The notes beneath the pieces were generated by a model. The model worked only from the letters and a program-made list of their open reading frames with translations, did not search any database and was not told where the DNA came from. A stretch of DNA of 64,000 nt from Echinococcus granulosus (lineage: Eukaryota; Platyhelminthes; Cestoda; Cyclophyllidea; Taeniidae): NCBI RefSeq assembly GCF_000524195.1, contig NW_020170397.1, positions 751,305-815,304 of the forward strand, given 5' to 3'. Position 1 is the first letter of the stretch; every line of letters begins with the position of its first letter. The position numbers were made by a program, and so were the translations under genes. Shown here piece after piece: positions 55,452 through 64,000 of this stretch.

Positions 55452-57701
55452 ATGGGCGTCGATTATTACAAGGTGCTAGGCCTTGAAAAAGGAGCTAGTG
55501 AAGAGGATATTAAAAAGGCCTACAGAAAAATGGCCCTGAAATATCATCCTGACAAGAATAAATCACCAAATGCTGGTGAGAAGTTCAAACAGGTTGCCGA
55601 AGCCTACGAGGTACTTGTTTTTTCCATTTATAAATCTGTTTAGGTATTGAGTGATCCAAAGAAAAGGGAAATTTATGATGTGTATGGTGAAGAAGGCCTT
55701 AAAGGCGGTATTGGTGGTCCAAGTGGTCGATCTGAAGGCGCCACTTTCACCTTTACCAGTGATCCTCGTGAGACCTTCCGAGCATTCTTTGGCACGGACG
55801 ATCCTTTCAGCACCTTCATGAGTTTTGGCACTGGTAATAGAGGCGCAGAATTCATGGATGTTGACAGTGATTTCCTTAACCGAGGTGCATTCAGTGTAGG
55901 TTGAATTCTTATTTAAACTAAACGTTTTTTTATTTGTGGTGAATAATTTGCTTGTAAGAAATACACCTGATGGAGGCCTAAATTACATATCAGGTGACTA
56001 CTCATGACTTGAATGTTATGGTTTGCAAAGTCTACTGTTTTTGGTGTGGGTCTATACCTTCCATTGGTCGTTCTCTTTTGATGTGATATTAATTTGAAAT
56101 TGTCTGCCCTAGGTAAGTAGTAATTAGTATATTTTATTTCAAGTCGTAGGCGGTTGTCATTCGCTGTTCTAGTGGACTTATAAAAAGTGCATGTGAAAGC
56201 CTACATTTGTTGCAATTTTCTTAGTCTTCCGTAAAAGTCTTCCAGTAGCTTTGTGTGACCGTTCAATGTGTCGCCCTTATGTTGTCCATATCATGTGATA
56301 TAACCGCAGAATCCAAGTATTATTGGCAACCAACTGATCCCGTTGTAATTTACTCAGTTTAGCATGTCACTTGCCATTGTTCATGGCTTCGTCAGCCATG
56401 CAGAATACACCGCGTCTTCACGCAACCATGTGTAGACTTTTTTCTGTTTACGGATGCTGTTCAGAATGGCTTTAACCAGGATTTTTACAGTCAGACAAAT
56501 TCGGCTACATCACGGGCCTCCGGTTAATCACGAGGGTATAAGCTTCGACATTGCTTCCACTTGCACTAATTTTTGTCATGCTTTGATATCAAAGAATGCT
56601 CCTGTCTTCTGCAGAAGCGAGCACGCTTCTCGGTGCACCTTGCTATCAGTTTTTAGATGGGTTCAGCAGTTTTACGCACTTTTATGTACGCTCATTCTTG
56701 GTTCCAGCGTTACTTTCTCTGGATAATCAACTAGAGTTTACAGAACAGCTTTTCCGTCTGGCCTCCATTATCAGTTTGAATGGTGTTCTTTTCTTCGCTT
56801 TCTGTGTCCGAATTAATTTCACATCTTCTTTTGTGTTTTTGTTATTCTATTTCTGGTAAGGTCAGTTTCCCTAATTTTATGCATTTCTGCCTACTTTAAC
56901 TATCAATTCAATTTAAGCAGCATTATTCTATTTCCGTGACTGGTGTTGAGTTTCATAAGCCCCGAAGCAATGGTTCGATTGCATATATTTTGTTATCTAC
57001 AGATTAAATAGGCTCGTTTCAACCGAGAATGCGCTTAACCATTGGAATGTAGAAATGTTGATCATTGTGTATGTACGTGTTTGTGTGCTCTCGCTCAGGG
57101 TATATTTATGAACACGGGAGGCGGTGGTGCGTCGCGCACTCGACGAACCCAGGATCCGCCCATTCACCACGACCTGAGTGTGTCCCTAGAGGATGTGCTC
57201 TATGGCACTACTAAGAAGATGCGCATCACACGGCGACGTATGGACGGCGGTACGGAGGAGAAAGTACTCACCATCGACGTGCGCAAGGGCTGGAAGGCGG
57301 GCACTCGCATCACCTTCCCTCGAGAGGGTGATGAGCGTCCCAACACTATCCCCGCCGATATCATTTTCACTGTTAAGGATCGCTCGCACAAGTACTTCAA
57401 GCGCGATGGCGCCGACGTCCGCTACACCGCTAAGATCGGTCTGCGCGACGCTCTTTGTGGCTGTCAGATTCAAGTGCCCACCATTGATGGAAGGAAGGTA
57501 CCGTTGACGGTGGAGGACTGTGTCATCAAACCCGGTACTACCCGTCGGGTGATCGGCCAGGGTTTGCCCTATCCCAAGGAGCCCAACCGTCGCGGTGACA
57601 TAATTGTGGAATTCGATATTGTCTACCCGGATCGTATTTCGCCCTCGGACAGAGAGGCGTTGATGCGAATTTTACCGCCATACATGCAGCCAAACCTGTG
57701 A
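55452..57701 (+). CDS. DNAJB: DnaJ/Hsp40 co-chaperone, class B (DNAJB1/4/5 type)
   Basis: Three phase-0 exons (55452-55610, 55644-55895, 57099-57701) encode 337 residues, the same length as human DNAJB4. The J domain occupies residues 1-~68, with the HPD triad at 32-34 (KYHPDKN) that triggers Hsp70 ATP hydrolysis. A short Gly/Phe-containing region follows. The two beta-sandwich substrate-binding domains begin near residue 155 ([19 protein letters not shown]) and include [17 protein letters not shown] and [11 protein letters not shown]. There is no CxxCxGxG zinc finger, which excludes class A (DNAJA). The first intron is 33 bp. The protein should act in the cytosol and nucleus in refolding and stress response, consistent with the heat-shock element just upstream. 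Confidence 0.95.
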
Positions 57702-58491
57702 AAATAGAAGTACTCACTCACTCACGTCACTCCTTTTTCATTCTCTACCAAGCTTGTCCACTTCCTCTATGTGTTTGTACTGCATGTGCTTGACCACTTT
57801 CGTGCGGTTGCAACTACTGTTGATAAGGCTTTGTACTTAGCAACAAAATTATTTAATGCTGCTTCTAGTCTTGATTTTTTTCCCACGTGGGTATGCTCTC
57901 GTTCTTTTGTGCCACTATTCGTGTGCGTTACCAGTACCTCGGAGTGGTCTGATTTCATCTTTACAACTTAATGCTTCGGGGTTGCCAGTGCAGATGTTTT
58001 TCTCTACTTGATACTTGGTAAGAATAAGCGTAGTCAGCGAATGTGGTGTGTTGCGGGGCGACATCGTGAGGGGGAACTGCCTGGAATTGGGTGGAGTGCG
58101 CCTGGGTTATTTTTGCTGCGAACTCGGTCAATGCGAGGCAGGCGTGAGTTGCCCTTGTGTAATGCTGACAGGATTGAACTGACACGATGCAGAAGGTATG
58201 GGAAAGAAGGGGCATAATTACTCGTTTTTCTTGAGGGAGGCGCCAATTCTTCCCCCTAATATGGCCATGAAATGGAAGCGATGGGTGCGCTCACAGATTA
58301 AGGTTTATTGGAACAGCCAGTGCGGTCTATTATTATTATAAATTGCACTCAAAATGTATGTTGCGTGGTTGACAGGCTCTCCGTCACTGGAGTGCACTTC
58401 GTGGAAGACACCACAAGTGTATGAACATACATCCTGCAGTAGCACAAGCAAGTACCTACACTGCTTAACAAAAGTATTGTTTCAAGGTTGC
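57702..58491. other. Spacer downstream of DNAJB
   Basis: The 3' untranslated region of DNAJB begins here. Short open frames on both strands have no domain. No RNA gene is visible. Confidence 0.4.
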
Positions 58492-58692
58492 TGTAAAACA
58501 TTGGTTGTTTAACTGTTTGTTTTGATGAAGAGCCACTTTTTACTTGGCCACTGTACCACGCCGGGTAAGCTAGCTTTTGGGCCATGCCAACAGCCCAAAT
58601 ACATTTTATATGTTGAATGTATATATATATATATATGTTCTGCTTGAGTATTGTGTCTTCTTTTATCTTCAGGGAAGTCTTGGGGAGCTACA
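58492..58692 (+). mobile_element. TRIM-like solo LTR with internal TA microsatellite
   Basis: A 201-bp plus-strand copy runs from TGTAAAACATTGGTTG to GGGGAGCTACA with canonical TG...CA ends and the core TTTTGGGCCATGCCAACAGC. A (TA)n run at ~58,619-58,636 lies where other copies read GTCGGCAGTGCATATT, so the microsatellite grew inside the LTR. The flanking 5-mers (GGTTG/GTTGC-like and ATTAC) do not form a target-site duplication. No internal region is attached. Confidence 0.7.
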
Positions 58693-59621
58693 ATTACTCC
58701 TGTATATTCTTAAAATAATTGAAACATTTAAGGCTACGACAAGAAGGTGGAGTAATAAATTAATGTTTTTAAGTGTACGCTTACGTGGCCGTTTTATTCC
58801 ACCCTACGGCATAGCCTCTGCGCACTGATGATAGGCCCCCGGCTCTTCTGTACTTTAGGCATGTTCTTCCATTCCACATTGGATTACTGGGCTCTCGTGA
58901 CGCTATGGCATCACTGTTACAAATCCCTAATTTGTAAGCAACCCATTTTGGGATGTTACACCCTACGAGTGGCCAAAAATTGAATTATCTTAAATAGATT
59001 CGGGGTTTCGGTGACAAAACTTTTCTCGATGTCTTCTTGCGAGCATCCCTGTGTATTGTATATGGAGAAGAGGCTGTGCTTGTAGCACCTAGTTTTCACT
59101 AAGAAGTAAGATGCAACTGTTAGGATTCAGAATTATTGATCGTTTTGGTGCTCGGGAAACTTGCACAGTGTATGACTTAAGGTATGACGTTGCCTAATAT
59201 CATATTGGTCTTTTGCAATTTGGCAGTCGCCTGCTGAGACTGATCGAGCAGACAGACGAATTTACGAAAAAGTGCGTGTTAATGGAAGAGGGAGCATTAA
59301 ATATTCTTTCGTTTTATTCTTGGTGGTTGATTTAATGAAAGGATAAGCTCTATTTGTTCCTTTGTCTCTACAATAAACTAATTGGTAGTAGTCTACTGCC
59401 CCTTCAAAAATGTTCGTAAAACAAGCAGGTAGCATAGCTTTTTGGCTCTAAAATACCTCTTGCAAAACTACTTGAATTTGAAATACTTTAAAATCTCCGG
59501 TGAATGATAGTGATGATGCCTTGTGCGCTGATTGGTTTACTTAAAGCCCGTTTGTGTGGGCTTCGCCAGCACTATTCAGTTCCTTGGGGCTAGGTGCCTG
59601 CAACGGAGGCGTCGACTAGCC
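58693..59621. other. Upstream region of the ENTPD gene
   Basis: No domain-bearing frame or repeat is visible. The frame of the first ENTPD exon stays open upstream of its first ATG, so an additional 5' exon or alternative start between 59,530 and 59,622 is possible. Confidence 0.4.
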
Positions 59622-61999
59622 ATGATTTCCGGCGTCTTTACTTTTTTTCTTATTTGTACTTATAGTTATACGGTTGTGCTTCCTCTCAGCACTCTTTCAG
59701 ATGCAACATTATCATCTCAGAGTCGTTATGCGATTGTCATTGATGCCGGTAGCAGCGGCAGCCGTCTCTTTGTTTACTGCATTCCATTTCGCAATCGTGG
59801 TGATGGTGTCTTACCCCCTGTAACCTTATGCTTGGATGGTCAAGAGAACCCTCTAACGAAAAAGGTTACTCCAGGACTTTCATCCTTGGTGTCTAACCCC
59901 TCTTCTGCTCAATCTTATATCGCTAACTTACTTTCATTCGCGGCGCAAAACATCCCGAAAAATCACCATGTTATAACCCCTGTATACATCCTCGCTACAG
60001 CCGGAATGCGACTTCTAACCAATAGGTTAGTCTCCAATCTCTGATTTCAGTCTCTTACTTAGTCAACAAGATGCCATTTGGAGCACGGTTCGAAAGACAG
60101 TAAAAAGTGAATTTGATTTCAAGTTTGATGATTCTTGGGCTCAAACTGTTTCCGGCTATTCTGAAGCGTTATTTGGATGGATAACTGTAAATTACCTACT
60201 TGGAAACTTTGTCGGTATGTAACCGGAAGTTTTCTCTTTCTGTCTTTGGTTCCTTCCTTTAACTCTGTTTATAAAACTCAATCCTATATTGTTTATTTTG
60301 CTCTGTACCATCAAATGTCCCTAGACTAAGAGTTTATCATCCTCTATGAATTCTCTACTGGCAGCCAGTTTCTTCACTTATTCCACCTTCCAATAGTGTC
60401 AAACGGTTGTCTCCAGATTTAGTACTAGTCTTTGTTCCCCCGCCATCGAATTAGAAATGCTAGCTCTGTCATTGGTACGTTTGTGCCACGTCCATAGAAG
60501 GAGTGCGTCACTTACTAAATTTTGAATGAATGCAAACGACACTCTCAGGTTTGTACAAAAATTAATCGCGATGTTCTTTCTTGGCACCAGACTCTCCCCT
60601 TCAGACCGTGGGTATGCTAGACATGGGCGGGGCGAGCATGCAAATCGCCTATGAGGTGCCTTCGGAGATGCATCCGCCCGAGGACTTCATCCTCCCTTTC
60701 ACCATCGGTAGTAAACACACCTACAATGTCTACGTTATGACCTTCCTCGGCTATGGCACTCATACCACCAAAAGTCGGTAAGGTTGCTCTTCTCACCAAA
60801 ACCGTGTCAAAAATCTGCCATCATTACATTGGAATGTTTTGTCTTCGACCATCTCCGCGTATATTTCAAATACTTTTAAAATTTTACCAAGTACAATGCC
60901 TTCACTGGCCTCTTTGGCATCTTGTGTCTGTTCTTTTGCTTTAAATTTTATTCGGACAATATTGTGACCATTATGTTGCTTTGATAATTGCTCACTTGTT
61001 TCACATCCTTCATGTACAATGGTTCAAAGAAACTGTTGTGACCCAGCGTTGATTGCTTGTGAATTTTTACTACGGTAGTAAAGCTACTCTACATTGCCAG
61101 TTTTTAGTGGGGAAGGAAGTCTGCTTTTTAGGCATCACGGGTTTTCCTGTTCTACCTATAGCAATTCAGGTTTCATACTTACCCTCTTCGTTTACTTAAT
61201 GCTTGCCTTTAATATGGATCAAATGCCCTGTTGTGAGGAGAATTCTTGCTTTGTGAAAGCCCTTGGATCAATTTCATTGGGTTATTCCTGGTACTTTGAG
61301 TCGTACTAGTTGGTTGTTAATTTAGCAAATCTTGAAGGTACCGTGGTAAACTTTACTCTGCAAAATTGCTGAGTTTTTTCCCAGTACGTGGTTAAAAATG
61401 CTTTGTACGTTTTATTCATTTGCCAGGTACAAGTCTTCCCTTCTGCACAACGCCATTGAATATTCACAATACTCAAGCCTCTTAAAATTGCGTTATCGAC
61501 CTTCAACAGGCTACATCAAGCCACCAAAACTCGCTAATCTCACTCTCCAGTTGCATTACACCACAAGCGGACAAGAAAAATTCATCTTCATGGTTGGTGG
61601 CATACATTACTTCAATTTTGTTCTAGATCCGCCGGCTTTTGCTGATGCCTTTCTCTCATTCGCGCAGGATCCCTGTCTTCAACCGGGTCTGGAAGACACC
61701 TTAAATCCACGAGACTTAAGCCTCTCAAGGACCCTTTTAACCACGGAAAATTCCTCCTCCCATACTGTCACTTTTCTTGGTACTGGAGATCTCTCACTAT
61801 GCATTGCCTATCAGAAGGCTTTGCTGCAGAGGCATAAGCCCTGTCGTCTGGACCCCTGCTCCATGAACGGCATCCACCAACCCCCAGTGGACTTTGAGGG
61901 CACTCGGTTCTACGCTATGTCGGAGTACTGGTATACCTCCTCCGACCTGGACACTGCTCTCTCGGAGCCTTATAGTTTTGACACCTTCAATGCCTCCGC
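59622..61999 (+). CDS. ENTPD: Ectonucleoside triphosphate diphosphohydrolase, ENTPD4/7-like (3' cut by gap)
   Basis: Four exons in consistent phase (59622-60025, 60063-60214, 60591-60777, 61427-61999) give about 438 residues before the assembly gap. A membrane anchor lies at residues ~3-20 (VFTFFLICTYSYTVVL). The apyrase regions appear in order: ACR1 VIDAGSSGSR (~39-48), ACR2 ATAGMR (~125-130), ACR3 SGYSEALFGWITVNYLLG with the catalytic Glu at ~169, ACR4 LDMGGASMQIAYE (~195-207), and an ACR5-like stretch (HQPPVDFEGTRFYAMSEYWY). The block TNSQQDAIW and the order of motifs match the Golgi/lysosomal ENTPD4 and ENTPD7, which hydrolyse UDP and other nucleotides, better than surface CD39. The C-terminal part, with the second membrane helix, is not recovered. 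The short frame after the gap (62,100-62,177) is not convincingly part of it. Confidence 0.85.
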
Positions 62000-62099
62000 N
62001 NNNNNNNNNNNNNNNNNNNNNNNNNNNNNNNNNNNNNNNNNNNNNNNNNNNNNNNNNNNNNNNNNNNNNNNNNNNNNNNNNNNNNNNNNNNNNNNNNNN
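62000..62099. other. Assembly gap of 100 N
   Basis: A run of 100 N, a conventional gap size, interrupts the ENTPD gene. The real missing length is unknown. Confidence 0.98.
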
Positions 62100-64000
62100 C
62101 GGAGTGCTATATTACTCCAATTTCAGGTCTTCTGTTTTAAGAGAAGTGTATTTGCTTTCGTGACGCAGTACATTTGACAAACCAATTTTCTGAGGAAATG
62201 GCTGATCTTTGGGTAGATGGTGAATTCTGCGTCTAGTACTAAGAACATATTATAATTGCACTACCTGTGCACTGTTTTATCACGAGCTAAAAAAATGGGG
62301 TATATGTTCTAAATAACGCTTGAAATTGTGAGGTAAATAAACAGCAGCTAATGCAATCTAGAATAAGGTTTCAAGTTAATTCACTTTCCGGAGGCAGTCT
62401 AAGGGTGCATTTCCCTTTAGATAACCCAGTCCATAATTCTCTTTTAGAATCATTCTTGTAATTTGTGAATGAAGTGAATTCGGCCCCCAGATTGGTGTGT
62501 TCGCTTTTTCTTACCTTTATTTTACTTGATCTGAATGGTAACTTCCATCTGGAATGCGCTCATGCCGCCCATATCGGATAATGGAGCGACAAATATTTGG
62601 TCAAAATTTCACCGGCTATTTATTGAAAAGTTTTTCCATGAATAATTCACTGTTTAGGAATTTTGCTGTCCTAGGTTTTACTGTCAGGTGAATTTTTCTT
62701 CCCACAAGGGTGTTTACTTCGCTTTAGTTTGCAATTTTGTCTTTATTAACGTTTTCTGTTGGTGTTTTCTACTCATATGGTCTATAGCTCAGCAAAAGCA
62801 GGTGTGCTGGGTGGAAATTTTATCGTCAGGATCTGAAGCAATTCGATATCACAATTTCCTCACATGTTAGCACAATTGCCTTTTATTACCATTTTGTAAA
62901 GCATCAACTTCTCCCTCCCTCTCCATCCCTCGTTGCCTAAGGCTCACTACCACTGGTACCACGTGTTTTCTGTCTCGTAAACAAGCTAAGGAAGCACGAC
63001 CTTGAAACGGTTTACAGAGGAGTAGTCATAGTCTGAAAACTGGAGGAGAAGGAATGAAATCCAACCCGAGAGCTGTTACCTCCTGGTTCGCCACATCCGA
63101 CACATGGTTTTCTGTTCTTCGCTCTTGGAAAAGCATTCCTTGTGTATGGTCGCTTCTAAACTACACTCCTTCCTCGTAGGTTGTGTGCAAGACGCCGTGG
63201 TATCAATCTCTCCTTCGCTATCAAGCAAAAAATGTTCAATCTTCGGCCATCTTTAATAAACAGTAAGTTTAGAAATTTGTAATTTTCCAACTTAACAGCT
63301 TCATTGACCACACTAATATCACTGGAGTTCTGGTTATAGCAATTGTCCAAAAATCCGCAGCCACCCGAAAAGAGGCTCATCATAAAAATGCTTCATAGAT
63401 GCTCGATTTGATCGTGAAATTGTTTTGTAACAAATCTTATGTCACCGGGACAGCATCCAATTCATGATGATACGGTTTGTCTCTCGTCCAACTTTTAACT
63501 CCTTGAGGTGCTCTCTTGGTTGGCATCTGAAAATAATAACACCCCATGCGGTCATGGGCTTGTCAAAACGGGAAGCCACATCAAAACGCAACCATGGGTT
63601 TTGGGCAATAGTAAACCAGCCTTCTGTGTGATCCCCACTTTACTTTATACTACCTTCTCTGCCCTTCTAGCTGTCTCCAAATCTGACAGCGCCACGAGGT
63701 TGGGGGTGGTGACTTCTTTTGTTCCGTTCTAGATATCTTTTTTCTCTCACAGCTAATAACCTACATCTGTATTCTACCGGCAAATTGTTAAGTTGTTGCC
63801 GCAAGATTTACTTAGCCAGTTTATTTGCCTCACCGACGTTATTCCCAACTAGTCCAATCTTTCAGTAGTAGCAATTCCAAGCATTACAGCTACTTGGCAT
63901 CTAGTCCGAGATAGGTGTACTCACTTCCACTGTTCACTACTTTCATAGGTCTCTTTATTACTGCAAAAGGTCGAAGCATGTGAGAGACCCGAACTGAGAT
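62100..64000. other. Region downstream of the gap, no gene resolved
   Basis: The remaining ENTPD exons should lie in the gap or in this stretch, but I could not recognise them. Several short frames occur (for example 62,688-62,870 and 63,508-63,732) without domains or splice-consistent links. No LTR copy is visible. Confidence 0.35.

Overview
The window looks like nuclear DNA of a parasitic flatworm, most likely a cestode (tapeworm). Protein-coding genes are broken by many introns, several only 28-45 bp long beside others of 1-4 kb. The recognisable proteins are ordinary animal orthologues, and the long AT-leaning spacers carry copies of a short LTR element that encodes nothing, resembling the TRIM elements known from taeniid tapeworms. 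Genus and species are inference only. There are no operons, ribosome-binding sites, CRISPR arrays, rRNA genes or convincing tRNA genes.

Layout. 0-3 kb: spacer with decayed LTR-element pieces. 3-7.2 kb (+): coiled-coil protein with a geminin-like zipper (tentative). 7.2-14 kb: spacer with two nearly complete LTR elements. 14-15.7 kb (+): SKOR (Ski-family corepressor). 15.7-19.9 kb: spacer with two LTR pieces. 19.9-23.9 kb (+): NUP153 nucleoporin with six zinc fingers. 23.9-28.9 kb: repeat-rich spacer. 28.9-30.6 kb (+): intronless SLC5-like transporter. 31.4-36.6 kb (-): DNA ligase 1. 37.3-40.6 kb (+): geranylgeranyl diphosphate synthase, head-to-head with the ligase. 41.4-48.2 kb (+): ERCC1, whose last intron is 3.9 kb and holds a GT microsatellite and an assembly gap. 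49.3-53.7 kb (-): PTB-type splicing regulator with four RRMs. 55.4-57.7 kb (+): DNAJB1/4-type Hsp40 with a heat-shock-type promoter. 59.6-62 kb (+): ENTPD4/7-like nucleotidase, cut by a second assembly gap.

Most exon chains were joined by hand using splice sites, reading phase and agreement with known family sequence. For NUP153, GGPS1, PTBP and DNAJB the whole chain closes in frame from ATG to stop. LIG1, ERCC1 and the geminin-like gene lack a resolved 5' end, and ENTPD lacks its 3' end. The genes do not form one pathway. LIG1 and ERCC1 both serve DNA repair, but nothing in the sequence shows they are co-regulated.

I did not find a clearly new biological system. The most unusual material is the dispersed non-coding LTR family (at least 13 pieces, two nearly complete), the six-finger NUP153, the divergent intronless transporter, the tightly spaced LIG1/GGPS1 divergent pair, and extreme splicing features (a 28-bp intron, 15-nt and 34-nt exons, and a GC-AG intron).
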